Assembly (NCBI RefSeq): GCF_041296385.1 | Contig: NC_091013.1 | Span: 67,115,563 to 67,179,562 of the forward strand | Direction: 5' to 3' | From: Aphelocoma coerulescens | Taxonomy: Eukaryota > Chordata > Aves > Passeriformes > Corvidae | DNA: 64,000 nucleotides | Shown: piece by piece, positions 37,525-50,900 of the stretch | Numbering within the stretch: the first letter of the stretch is position 1 | Layout of the letters: each line of letters opens with the position of its first letter | Translations under genes and position numbers: made by a program | Notes under the pieces: model-generated | What the model was told of the DNA's origin: nothing | What the model saw: the letters and a program-made list of their open reading frames with translations, nothing else | The model's database searches: none

Positions 37525-37550
37525 AAAAATATCCTTCTAAGGATATTTTT
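37525..37550. repeat. inverted repeat, 12-bp arms, 2-nt loop
   Basis: The arms 'aaaaatatcctt' and 'aaggatattttt' are exact complements separated by 'ct'. It lies 139 bp after the 24-bp palindrome. Confidence 0.92.
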
Positions 37551-40138
37551 TGATGGAAATGGAGTTGTTTAGTGGGAGGAAATGGATATTATCCGGTGGA
37601 AGCTATTGCCAAGGTCCTTCTATTATTCACACAATCAACATATTCCTAGCTCTAGGGAAAGGTGCTCCACCAAGCAGGGCTATAATCCAGGAGTTACTTC
37701 TCTGGGAACAATAGGAAATTCAAAAATGTCGAGAAACCTGTAGAGGGAATGGAACATTTACTCTCCAGGATAGTTGTTTGTGAACAGCTTGGGTGCTCTC
37801 TGTGGGAGGATCCAGGCGTGTCTCTGCTGGCAAGAGCTAAAGCTCATGTCACCCTGAACACCTACACAGCAGGATGTTCTTGCCAGCCAGGGACTCCAAG
37901 TCTGGAGTGAAGCCACTGAAGTTGGACTTGTGTTGTGTATGTGAATCAGGTGGACTCTTCCCGTGGTTTGGCAGAAAGATTGAGGGATCAGGGAGAACCT
38001 TTGGGTTTAGGGAGAGAACTTGCACCATCTGGGTCTCTTCCAGCTCACAATGTAGAATGTTGATTGCCACATCAACACCCCAAAGCAGATTTTAGCTCTG
38101 GTGAAGAGGTGATGGAAAAAGCAAACCAGGCAATGGAAAGGTCATACAGGGCCTCCAAGAATCTCCTTTGAAGTGTGTGTTGGTGCCTGGCAGGTAATAC
38201 TTTGAAAGTCTACCTTCGCCCGAAGAAAAGCTTAAGACCACCTTGATGCTGATTTTCAAATAGAATATCAGCCAATAGTTCCACATTGGGAGAGGCAAAA
38301 TGAAAAAAAAGCCAACTCTAAAACACAGAAACACTTTCGAAACTGAGAGCTTGCTGGTGCACATATTGCTCTGCTGTAAATTTTATGTCTGCCTGTAGAT
38401 CAGAACAGGAAGCAAGGCTTTGAGAGCTTCTGTAAGAAAACCTCAAAGCTTTTGATGGTAGTATAAATGTCAAGTATGTTATAAAAAGGAGGAAAGTACC
38501 AGACTCTGTTCTGTTCAAGACAATAGGGACTTTATAACATTACAGGAAGCTGCATGTAAGAATTACAGAGGATTTAAAGTCTGTGGTGTTAATGCACTGT
38601 AATAATGGAGGTCTCCTAGCATTCAGTTTATCCCTCTTTCAGTATATTCCCAGGCACAAGCAGTATCTCACTGGTTGAACTGTGGAGTGTAGACTTGTCA
38701 TTTTCAAAAGCACTTAAAGAGAATTTTTCCCCAAGTTCTGGTCCTCCTAAGTAAAGAGGTTGAAGGAAAGTAGTGAAAACCAAGCTCTTATGCTTAATTG
38801 TACACCAGGTAAGTTGGTCAGTAGAAAGCATTGTCTGTAGCATCTGATCTTGAAAAAAGGACAGAACCAGTGATATTACAAGGACAGAGGGTGGGAAGGC
38901 AGGCTATATCTGGACCCTGCACAAGCAATGAGCTGGTAATTATTCACATCTCAAAGATGTTTGAGTTAAGCAGGAAAGTAAAAACTTCTGCCTCAGACCT
39001 GAATATGTGCTGAACATAAAAGGTAAGATTACTTTATGCTTGGACACAGTGTAGGAAGGTTAGAATAAGAAGTGACCCTGAACATAGTTCAGCAGTCTTC
39101 TACTCCTTTGCTGCTAGCCTTGTACCAACCATCTGTGATTCTGTCTTGGCTGAGCTGAAGCAGAACCTATTATAGTCTACCCAAGACTAAATTGTCTGTT
39201 GATAATTAGACAGTGGAGAAACTGAATTATAAAGTACAAATATATCCATAGGAGAATATATTAAGGAGTCCCAAATGACTGTTCTATCTCATTCAGCAGC
39301 CTTTTTGTGTTTTTCTTCTGCCTTTTTTACCATAGATTGTTGTTGGGGATTTCTGAGTTGATCATATATGTGGACCAAATGCACTATATTTAACATTTCA
39401 GGGTTTTTGTTCCCTATTTTATACCAGTAGACCAATGCTGACTATGTATAAAGATGGATATGAGAAATTTTTAAAACAATCAAGTTGTATTTGCAAGCTG
39501 ACAGAGTAACATGTGATACGGACTACCAGAGCCCGCTGGGGCAATTTCTAGACTTTATTTTGTTGCTGGGAAATGTTTATCCAGTCTAATGACTAGTAGG
39601 GGGAGAAGTTATCCTGTAAACTTAAGTAACATCTTGCCTTTCTAAAAACATTTATTTATGAGCCCAAGAAGAAAACCCCCTTTTTCACCTTTTCTAGCAT
39701 TATCCCTTTCCACTAGCCTTGCTAGAACATGCCAGCTCTCCCACACCAGTAAATATGAGAACAGTAGATGTGGTGAATATGAAATTTCCTGAATTACTGA
39801 TGAGCACTAGGCTAAGCTGTTGCTTACAGCTGTCTTGTGTTGTCACCGCAGGAATAAGTGCCAATCTGCGTGGCAGGCTGCACAGGGTTCTGGATCCCCA
39901 GAGCTCCTTTTATTTGTATAAAGATTCTTCCTGATTATTGACTTCTTTCTGACCACATCCCTCTTTGTCATGGGAGATGTCTCCTTGGTGGAGACAGTTA
40001 CCTGCTTTGTGCTGCTTCTTGGTCACATCTCTGTCCCTCTTGCTACTCCCTAGTGACCAAAGCGATGCTCAGAAGGGGAGTCGCTGACAGCTCTCTCAAA
40101 GCTTGCTTGTCTCTGCCTGCACTCATGGTAATTAATAG

Positions 40139-40715
40139 TATCACAGAATTGCAGAATATTCTGAGTAGGAAGGGACCCACAAGGATCATCAAATCCAACT
40201 CCCAGCCCTGCACAGCACCATCCCCAAGAGTCACACCATGTACCTGACAGAATTGTCCAAATGCTCTTGAACCCTGTCAGGATGGTGCTGTGACCACTTC
40301 CCTGGGGAGCCTGTTCCAGTGCCCAAACACCCTCTGGGTGAAGAACCTTTCCCTAATATCCAACCTAAACCTCCCCTGACACAACTTCAGGACATTCCCT
40401 CGGCTGCTGTCACTGGTTGTTAGAGTGAAGAGATCAGTGCCTGCCCCTCCTCTTCCCCTCATGAGGAAGTTGTAGACTATGGTGAGGTATCACCCCAGTC
40501 TCTTCTCCAGGCTGAGCAGATCAAGTGACCTCAGCTGCTCCTCGCACAGCTTCCTCTCAAGGCCCATCACCATCTTTGTTGCCCTCCTTTGAACACTAAT
40601 AGTTTAATGTCTTGTTTCTATTGTGTCACCCAAAACTGTCCCCAGGACTTGAGCTGAGGCCACCCCAGTGCAGAGCAGAGTGGGACAATCCCCTCCCTTG
40701 CCTGGCTTGCGATGC
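40139..40715 (-). repeat. CR1 LINE, divergent subfamily, minus orientation
   Basis: About 577 bp, beginning with the inverted terminus 'tatcacagaattgcagaata' and including 'gaagggacccacaaggatca', 'cccaaacaccctctgggtga', 'ctccaggctgagcagatcaa', 'tttgttgccctcctttgaac' and 'gcagagcagagtgggacaat'. The wording differs from the 33.9 and 57.8 kb copies, so it belongs to another CR1 subfamily. Similarity fades near 40700. Confidence 0.92.
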
Positions 40716-43700
40716 TCTTCCCAGGTCTAAACCCAAACAGTCAAAGGGGTAATTTAGGGTGGTGAAAATTCCAATGCAGTTCCCAGCTGACACTAGTGGG
40801 ACTTGGTAGTGTCTTGTACATGTGTAAGTGATTCTCTGAACTGTGTCTCTTGTTGGTAGGGAAGGAAGACCAGAGAGTAAAAAAAGGAGCATAATTTCCA
40901 AAAACTATTTTGAAGCCTTATAAAGCTAGCCTCCTTTTAAGTCCAAGAAATTTAACTTCACAGAAATATGATGATTTACACTTGTGAATTGAGATTTATC
41001 ATGTCAGCAACTTGCACTTGCTTTGTATTGCTTTCCTAACTGTGCTGAATCTCTGTGTCTTTAGTTTTTATTAGTTAGATCAAAATCCTGGTGCCTGGAG
41101 TGGGATTTGTGTAGCCAAAGAGTTAGGAAGATTGAAGTCTGGATAATCATTATTATTTCAGCTCTGCTTTCATGCCTTCAGAGGTCATAAAAATCATCCC
41201 TTGCCACAGATATTACTTTACACACACTAAAAAAAAAGATTAAAGTAGGGCTTTTTTGTTGTTGTTGTTTTTGTTGTTGTTGTTTTGTTTTGGTTTTTTT
41301 CTTTTTGGTCCTGGACTTAGCCTAAGATTTTCAGGAAGTATGTTTCCCTTTCTTAAAACAAAAACATGGGGTGATTGAAATGCAGGGTATCATTTTCATA
41401 TTTTTAATTTCATGCTGCAGCTCACACTGCAGCAATCATACTTTGGAGCTCCTCAGGTCATAGAGATTTTGATAACTTTAGAGATATGCTCAAGATCTAG
41501 TCACCCTTGAGTTAAAAGGATGCAAACTGTGTCTAGCAAACATGGCATTTCCATAGAAGATTTGAATTAGTTTGCTTTTATAGTGCTGTTGCAAAACAGG
41601 CACACAGAACCACCTCACAAGCAAAACAGGGGCATCAAAAAGACAATATACCTTCCTTCCTGAGGCAGATATTTCAGGAGTTGGGGAAACACAGCTTCCT
41701 GTGTTCTCACATGGATTTAGATAATGAAACTCTTGACTGATTCAGAAAGAATGGAGCATTACACAGTTTATGATGATGTTACTGTACAATGTGCTGGGGC
41801 ATTAAATGGCCAGATGTAGTGAAGCCTTCCGTGTACATGTCCTAGTAAACAATCATAGCCCTCAGGCTCTGACTGGTCTTTTTACATTGTACTCAGGCTG
41901 GGATGGGAGGAGCTGGAGATGAGTGGCAGGTAGGAAAAAAATAAAGGCATAGCAATAGTGAACATAAGGACTTTAGAAACAGCTGGTTCATTTCTGTTCT
42001 TTCAAAGATGTGATTATAGGTGGGGCTGGTAACTTTGGTTATCATTAAAGTCATGTGATACCTGGCAGCTCAATATTATGCTTTTAATTATTACTCACGT
42101 TCTCAAGGCTCAACCAGGCAGGCTGAAGTTTCCAATGCAGTGTGCTGCCATAAGGTAAATGTAACAGGCAAATGAGGCCAGAATGGCTTTTTTTCCACCC
42201 CCCAAAGAAGAGTTCAAGGTAAAATTAAAAACAAATTGAAATTTATTATCACTCTAGTGGTTTCTTAATGCTCTCATTTTCATTCTTCCCTCTGTAGGAA
42301 AGATTCAAAATACTGTAGGAAATTGTTGCTTTTCTATAAAAAATGGCTCTTTTCCATCCCTCTGAAAATCTCTCCATGTATATTCAAGTTACAGTCATGT
42401 GAAATATGCATTTTGCACAAATTTGCACGGTAGAAGCTTGCAGGTCTTTTTAGAATTCAAATCTCCTGAAGACACCTTCCTGACTGGCCGACTTCCAGCC
42501 CTGGAAATGTCCTTGTGTGCAGACTCCACCCCTGCAGAGCATCTGTGTCTGTGGTGGGCTGGAAAGCATCTCCTGTGATGGTGTCTTGAACTGCTATGGA
42601 CAGCTGCTGGAAGTGAGAACAGAATGGAGAGAACAGCTCTGCTGTGCATGATCTTTTCCTGATGCCACAGTAGTATGGAGGAGAAAGCTGTCTTCGAAAT
42701 ATGGGGAGGTTTATATGGAGCTCAGCAGGTCAAGGTGGCAAGAGGGGAGAGAAACAGTGTTGGGAAGCTGAGAAATTCAGTGTAAGTGGACGAAGGATTT
42801 AGCAAAGAGGAAGGTGTGTGGGAAGACAGCTAGCATCACCTCTGTGGCTGTAGAGAAGGAGAGGGGCTGACTGAACAAGGAAAACTGTAATCAGTGAAGT
42901 TCAGTGTCTGAGGCTGGGTATGTTCTTCTCCATGTGAATGAAAAGGGTGAGAGGCTTTTCTCTTCAGACAGGATCCTGACCTGGAAATGTTCGCTCCTTC
43001 TCAGGGTCCTGATGAAAAATGCCCTAAGCAGGCATGAAAAATGCCCTGTGCTGCTTCTACTTCAATGTAACCAACTTGTTTTTCCCAAGCACGTGGGAAC
43101 ATGGAGAACCATAACCACTCATACTAATGTGGATTTTGCTGTATGATCTCTGAACACCTGAGGGTTTCTCAGTGCAAGATGGCAGCATTACAGTACTTGG
43201 GGAAAAGAGCAGAAAAGAAAAGGCAGTCTTTGACTGGAAATGAATTTCTAGACCTCTTGAAATATTTTCATTACTGCTGATGCATGTGTAAGAGAATTGG
43301 GAATTTTTGTCTTTCACTTGATTCACGTCAGAGTCTTGCTGGAAAGCAAAACACAACACAGCTGTTATCAAGAGACTGGAGTTCATATTCAGTTGGAACA
43401 TTTGGTGTGCACGGGGGTGAGCAGTGCTGAGACAGCATTGCATCAATGGCACTGCTTGTCAGGCTCGCACATTGCCTCTCGGCATCAGGCCTGAGACAGC
43501 TTTCGGATAAACAATTTGTCCTGTCTTTGAGGGCATTGCCGTGTCATGTTTCTACCTGAACAGAAGCACGACCATGCTGAAAAACAGCTACTGAGCTTGG
43601 GTTAATGGCAAAATCATGGAACTTTAAAGCAACTGCAATCAAAAAATTGGCTCCGAACAAGTCAGCCAAGGTGAAGTAAGGCTGCAGCAGTGATTTTCTG

Positions 43701-46700
43701 GTGGGAAAGTGAGTTAATTGAGAACGGGGTACCTCTAATTTTAATGGGTGGTCCCTGTTTAAATTTTCTTCTCCCATTTCCTTTTTCCGAATTTAACAGA
43801 ATTAGAACTGATGTGTAAAGTGCTTATATTACTAGGAACAACAGTAGGAAACCCTTTGTTAACCTTAATTTCCCATCTAATATTTCTCTGCAGCGTCAGG
43901 CAGTCTCCAAGGCGATAGGGTTGTTGACAATAACTCCACATTGCTATGTAACTGTGCAGCTTCTAAAGAGCAATTTGTTTATTTTGCCCCTGCTCATTTG
44001 TTGATAGTTGGTGGGTTTTTTCCTTCTTTTCCCCAGAAATTGTGGAATATACTTCTCATATTTCTCAAATGTTAAGTAAATGACAGACCTGAGTTTCCTA
44101 CTTAAGAAACAGCCCATTTTTATCAAGGGGTAAATCCAGTTGCTTAGGATCTACTGTAAAACACTGAGAATCCTGCACTTTTTAGGAAGCCATGAGAATG
44201 GGAGAACACTCAGTACCACAGGAGTTACACAGTTACCTGAAGAATCTAGACTTTGCCATTTAAAATGAAATAATAAGGTAAGTAGAAACCCTATGCAGCA
44301 GCACAAACCCCTGAAAATGTCCAGCATGATACATGGATCCAGTGTGACAGTGGGTTTGAGAGCCCATGTGGCTCTACAGAATGTACCCAGAAGCAGCACA
44401 AGTGTCTGTGTCTGTAGAACTCCCTCGGTAATTACAAGACTCCAAAATGTTTGTTCAGTTTTGTTATTTTACACAGACATTTTGATGAAAGAACCACAAC
44501 AGTTCATGATGGAAATGTTCAACTCAGTGAAATGTCAGCTTTTCTAAATGTATCTGGTTCATCAATTGTAGTCTTCCAACAGAGCCTGTGTCATTTTCCT
44601 CACCACCTACCTATGGCACCTGCTCTCCAGGGTTGTTGGTGTGATTTTTATTCTCCTGGCAGTGGGAAGTGTCAAGACTTTGAAACTATCATATTTATTT
44701 TTCCTTCAGGAATGGTAAGAAGGTGGTCTGCTCAAGATGTTTCACCCATTGCTAATGTATGAAAGCAAAGCAGAACAGGTTCTACGTCTGTGTCAGAAGA
44801 GCTCTTCCACCCCCTGAAAAAGTAGCAGGTGAAAGAGGAGTAAAGCATCTAAATTAAAAGTCTATATTGTAATTCAAGCTCCATCCAACTCCATGAAAAG
44901 AGTGTAGATCCACAGGAAGGACATTTGGATGAAAGAAAACACAGCATTTTGGTATTTTACCTCTTCTTATCCATTAAATAGATTTAGGAAAGCTGGAAAA
45001 TTCAAGTGTAGGTTTTGGAACATCAACAAGCTCTTGTCAAGGAGAAATAAAATAAATAACCTTAAAAGAAAAAGATTCAAGGTAATAAACATGATAAGGT
45101 TGAAATATCCCTTTGCTTCATTCCTGAAGGAAAAAAAAAGTGAGGCAATTCATAGAAACAGTGACTCAGAGCAGTAACAATTAGTGAAAGAAGTAATTAG
45201 CTTATGATTAGTCTTTTTTTCCTGTGTGTTCTCATGTTTAGGTAAAGTATATTGTTCTTACAAATGTTGAACGGACATTTATCACATCCTCTGTCATAAT
45301 TACTAGTGACAAGTCAAGCCTGAATGAAAACAAATGGAAGAAGTAAGTGTTTATCTCACTGTGAATTCTTTCTGATAATGTCTCATGAAATTCTTTCCAT
45401 CTTGTACATGTGGAAACTGGAGGAGCATTTTAACCCTGGGACATACTGACTGTACTACTGTTGTTAATTGGAAAGAGCATCCCCTTTAATTCCCTCAACA
45501 GTAGATGAAAGAGGTCAGTTTCATTCCCAGGAACTTTGCACTTCTATTGTTTTCACACATTTTTTAAACCTGAATTGCACTTAGTTGAATTGTACAAAGC
45601 ACACAGTTAGTCCCTCCGATCTGCTCATTGAACACCCAAAAAGTCATCAACTTTTGTACTGGGGGAATTAAGCCTGGATGAATTTCCTCCCAGTATGAAC
45701 TGTTTTGTTTCAGAAGAGGAGAAGTACAAGAGGAGATCAGATTCCCTCTGATGGGCATTCAGACTGAGAGGTGTGGAACCATGTTTGAGGATTCCTCCAG
45801 TGCCCTAAAAGGTGAAACGAGCTGAAACCTCTGGAACTCCTGCTCATTCACAGCCTTTCCTTCTAGTGGTGAATTGATGCTGTGAGTTGTACTGGATATC
45901 AGCAGAGGAAGGAAACAAACCTGTTTGGCAGAAAAGGGTATTAATGATATTACCATGTGTTTGCTTCTGGAGACTAGACTGGATTAAGAAAAGGAGGTTT
46001 TAAAGGGGAGACCTTCAGAATAGCCTTACAGTGGTCACTCCTTTTGACCCTTGAGAAAAAATGCCTGTGGATTTCAGTTACAACTTTATCCTAAAGATCC
46101 TGAACTGAGCCTTCATTTCTGAAGCCAACTGGCCCTGTGGGGCCACCCGAATCTCAAGGAAAAGGACCCCAAAATTGCCTGAAATAGTTTTCTTAATTAT
46201 TAGATGACATGCTTGAGGATTCTTTTTTAATATTCTAAGAAATTTTACATTAAGTACAGGCTGAATCCACATTTCCCACAGGTTTAAGAAACATGAGCAT
46301 GAGCACTAGGTAGTGTGTCTAAAAACAAGGCTATTGTGTGAGAGCCGCTGGAGGCCACTGCATGGAGCACTGAGACACTGTAGGTGTTTCACTGTGGGGA
46401 GATTGAGTGGGTTCATGTGGATCCTGTGAGCCCTCCAGGGCTTTCATTAGCTCTTTGTTGCAGGGCTACTCTCCAGAACATGCCTGTTGGACTAGGGGAA
46501 TGCAGAGACCAGGGAGAAGCAGCAGCTTCAGAGGGACAGCTGATGGTTTGGGCAAGGCGCCCCAGTGACTGGATGTTAAAGGCAGTCAGTTTGAAAGGGG
46601 AAGGACAAACTCACAGGCAGGCTTTTCACCTATGAAATGTGCCAAAAAGGTGTGTTACTTCCATCTGCTTTGAAATCTACCAATCAATACAAAACAAATC

Positions 46701-47847
46701 ACCAAATTAACAGATTTCTTTGGCAATTGATCTAAAGCCAAGCGCCTTAAACCCTCTGCAGTTTTAAAAGTCCCAGGAGCTTGGTTTGGGCTCCTAAATG
46801 TTGAGAATATCAATGGTAAAAAAAGTCTCTTCTCTCCTCAGCATGTTAAGAAACGTACTTGATGTCCTTTTAGCATCTAGAAATACTGACTTTAGATGCC
46901 TTGTTATGGGATGGAGTGGTTGACATGGGGATGAGGGAGTTGGGAGCCTGACTGTAGTCTGAAACTTCAAGGAAACCAAGGCCAACAAGGCAAATGTGAT
47001 TTAGATGCCAGTTTGAGCAGGTTAGGTGGAGATTCTATACCCATAGCATGAACACAAAATCTGAGTCATAATCCAGCACAGTGGGCTATTGTGAGCAGCA
47101 GGATCAGGTAGGTCAGATGGTCTGTGGGTGATTGTGGTTGGACCCCATAATGTGTCTGTGGTAAAAGGAACCACCTCTGGGACTCAGTTGCTTGTCTTGC
47201 TGTTTGGGATCTCTGTGTAACACTACCCTGTTTTGATGGGATCACTGGTTTACAGAAATTTCGTGCCCTTAGTATACAAAGGAGGTGTGAACATTGTTGG
47301 AGCTGGTTCTAATATTTTTTCTTGCATGCTTTTTTATTTTTCTGCCTTTTCTTTCTTCGGCCTTGCTTGAGAGCAACTCAGAGATTCCTCCCCTGGCATC
47401 CATTTGCTCTTGTACTCAGCATCTTGAAGGTGTGTTTATGCGATCGGTCATGAAGCTTTGCCAAGTCAAGGCCAGCACCTGCTTCTGGCCCATACATAGA
47501 CATGGAGAGGAAATGTATGGATGAATCCCTGGATGCTGGTGTGGAAAGGGGCCCTCAAGGCTGGTAGCCAGCAGTTAGAAAGAGGTTCCAACCAAACTCC
47601 CAAGCTGTCATGTGCACCTGGAGACAGAGACTGAGCATGAAACTCTCATCTTTAAAAGCCAACTGCTATTTAGTTTGCTTGCTTTTTGGAGAGGTTTCCT
47701 CAGCAGATGAATTTCATTGGGAAAAGAAAACAGTCTTCTGGTTTAGGGCACAGCCACTCTGGAAAAAAGAGAAGAGAGAACTATTTGATGGTGGACTATG
47801 TGAGGCAGAACTCAAAGTAATTTGGGGAGCAACAAGTTTGGCAGTAC
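40716..47847. other. intergenic, nothing recognised
   Basis: About 7.1 kb without a gene, RNA or clear transposon. Simple features are a TTG-rich run at about 41255-41300, a 14-bp direct repeat (43012-43025 and 43034-43047), and a 22-mer at 42901-42922 shared with 9871-9892. The longest open frame, 131 codons on the minus strand near 43.2 kb, has no recognisable domain. Confidence 0.55.
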
Positions 47848-47920
47848 CACTGAGTGACCTTAGGCAAGTCTGTGGAATCACACCACTTTGAAATGGACAG
47901 ATCCATATTTCAGATAATTT
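47848..47920 (+). repeat. MIR-like SINE remnant
   Basis: The stretch 'actgagtgaccttaggcaag' followed by 'tttgaaatggacagatccat' and an A/T-rich end matches the 3' half of MIR-type SINEs ('gtgaccttgggcaagtca...tgtaaaatgggga'). Such relics predate birds. It is short and divergent. Confidence 0.6.
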
Positions 47921-50900
47921 ATTACATAACAGCCCTTAGACAACTTCCCTGAGGTGAATGAACAGAGATTACTTTCAGGCCACACTGCTTTCTCATTAAT
48001 TTTCCAGTCCTTGCTGAGCTGAAAATGCAGTAAAAAGTAGGGTTTTTTTTTCATGCAGTATTTCAGTATTTCCCTCCCAGTCTGAACAGAGGAAGCAAAG
48101 AAGAATGGGAAAATAAATAAAATCAAGTATGTTATTCTGGAGGATCAAAAGACTTTAATTTAAGTTTTGGGGTAGAAGTTTGAATTGCTTTTTATTTTCT
48201 ATGAGTTTATTTTTCTTTCACCCTGGCTCTGAACACAGTGTACTTTCAAGATAACATTGTTCAAAACCTCATGAAATTTACACATAAAGTTTCTTAAATG
48301 AAAGGGAATATTTAAGTTTGGAGATAGTTGTAGAGTGTCATGATCTAATTACAATAGCATTTTTGAAGGATAACAAATGTCAAAAGAAATAAACTGGATG
48401 TTATGGAAAATAAAAGTAGGGCCAAGAATCTAAGGCTAACCAGAGAAATTAAACATTGAGGCTTTTCCTTTGGAAGGTTTTAAATCAATTTAGTGTTGGT
48501 GCAAAGTGCCAGATTCATAGCAGAGGAAAATGATGCCTTTTATTTATTTACAGGCAAGGCTGGCCTGCGCCTGTGACAGCATCTCTGCTTTAGACTATTG
48601 CTGTACTTTGACACTCAGCTGAACTGACCACCAGGAAAAGCAGCTGAAAAGTCCTTCTGTCTCTCTTTCCTTCTGTCCTCTAAGCTTGCCAGCAGCCTGA
48701 CTATACTTTGCTTTTGAAAGTGGTTTTGATCATGTGGATCTATCCATCAGAAGTTACACTGGGACAAATGACTCCTCGCATTCAAGTCCAGGAACAGCTG
48801 TCAGACAGTCAAAAAAACCCCCAACGTTTTTATTTTTTATTCGCACACAAGTTTGAATGCCTGTGGATCAAAAGATGGACTTAGGACAGAGTTTCACTTT
48901 TTGGAGCACACAGTTCATGCTGAAGCTTATTCATGATGTATTTCCACCATGCTAAATACCAGGCAAGGAGAACCTCCACAAATATTAGCTGCTCTCCAGT
49001 GAGGCAACATGGTGAGGAGCTAGCGAAAGAAAGTGTTGGTTTTCAAACTGATTGTGAAGAGTGTAGGTTTCTGACGGCAGTAAATTCACCTTTTCTTAGC
49101 TCTTTAGAGCAGCTTTCTTTCATGAGCCTTAGAAATTGGCTTATAAAGTAAGATATGTAAAGTTTGTACTGTGGGATTCCCCTGTGGGAGTCCTCAGGTG
49201 CTAAGTTAAGAAGTCAAATTGGAAGATCAGGAACTATTCCATAAAATACAATTTTTTATGAGGTTTTATTTCCCACTGAATGTAGAACTGAAGCTAAATG
49301 AAGGAAATATTTTTTTTTTTGGATATTCCATGAGTAGCTGAAAAGAGAGTCCTTTCATAGGGCCCTGGTTTCCGTGGTGAGGCTTGATCACACAGTGAGC
49401 AATGCCTAGGTACCTGGAAGCCTCTCTAAAACACACAGTTCAAAGCATTCTACAGCTCATGCAGACGGTGTTAAGACATCAAGCACATCTCTTTTTTGAA
49501 GAGGATGCTGCAGCCTTGTAGTCTTAGGCTCCACTTTGCTGGCTGCTAAGAAATCAGGTCAGAGATGCTAAATACCTTCATGCCATCCGGACAGCTGCAC
49601 ACAGTGGAAAGGAAAAAGGCAGTGCCTGTCTGCAGCTGCAGATTACACAACTTTGAATCACCAGGGCTAATGGGATCCACTGACTAACTGGGTGTTTCCT
49701 AGAGGCAGCTATTTGCCAAGGAAGTGATGGAAGGGAAGGTGTCTATAAGAATCTCTCTCTCTGTGGCATGTGGTGCCACAGATGCTGTGAAATTTGGCCT
49801 GGGATAAGACAGAAGTTGCACAGAGCCAGTCTCATGTCTGGTTGTCTAGGGCCTGGTTGTTAAAAGAAAGGCTGAAAAGAAATTAGTGATCTGGTTTGAA
49901 AATGAGATACAATAAGGCATGGCAAGGAAAGTCTGGAGGGAAAACTAGTGCTCAGAAGGCTGTTCTCAAGCATCTGAAATCAAATACATAGGAAAGAGCC
50001 AAAAATAAATGGCAGGGTGAGGAATCTCTGGGACATGTTGTGGATGAGGGGAGAGAGGTTGGAGTCAGGTTTTGTGCTGCCCACTGTAACCAGTGGAGGG
50101 GGGGATCCATGCTCCCCATGTGACCAGCCCCCTTGGGTCACAGGCCCTTTCCAGAGAGTTTCTGTGCTGCAGCAACCCTGGTGAATTCCCTGTGCCTTGC
50201 AGCTTTGGAGAATTGCTTTGCTCTCTTGAGCAGGGAGGAAGGTTTGCTGTGGGCACCATTGTCTGCTTGGGATGGTGTTCCAGGGTGGCCAACTACTCAG
50301 GGCTGCTGCTGGGAGCTGAAGGGGCCAACCAGCCCACGGGGAAAGAGTTTTCATGCAGAAATGTCACAACTGGGTCTTTCAGGAGAGACAGATGTCTCCC
50401 TGCAGAATTCAAGAGGAAAACATGAAATTATTCCTCCTGTATATGATAATAAACTTGAAATGGCCAAAGGAAAAAGTACTTAGTGCTCACAAAAACGTTT
50501 GGCTCACTGAAAAGCCCCAGAGACAGCAGCACTTCACTGGTTTGTATAGAGGCTCTGCACTGGCAAAAGAACTTGCCAGCTTTTATGCACTGCCCCACCA
50601 ATCTAAATTAATTTGAGATCTTTGGGACTGACTCCAAAGGTGATAAAGCCGGTCAGCTTTCATTTCCTCTTATTCTTTGATCTCTCTCCTGAGGCTGCCT
50701 TCAATGGAATGTAATGAATTGATTTTATTGTTATTCTTCATGATGAGATGACACAACCCCATTGGGAATAGAACAGAAATTGTGAGGGGTTTTTTGTTGT
50801 TGTTGTTGTTTGTTTTTTTATCCAAACAAGAGTTCAAGAATTTTAATATACTGGGACTGTGTTTTAGAGAGGTTGCATTGTGCTCTGCTGATCTCCATGC

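Larger units (their letters stand above)
34691..40138. other. intergenic, nothing recognised apart from small palindromes
   Basis: No gene or transposon was recognised over about 5.4 kb. A perfect 24-bp palindrome lies at 37362-37385 and a 12-bp-arm hairpin at 37525-37550. Open frames (up to 102 codons, minus strand near 35.3 kb) have no recognisable domain. Confidence 0.55.

Noticed and set aside
43057..43452. 131-codon minus-strand open frame
   Set aside because: No recognisable domain, composition like random translation, no splice or promoter context.
49980..50483. Overlapping 110-124-codon frames on both strands
   Set aside because: Several frames open at once in a locally GC-richer patch; no motif or homologue recognised.
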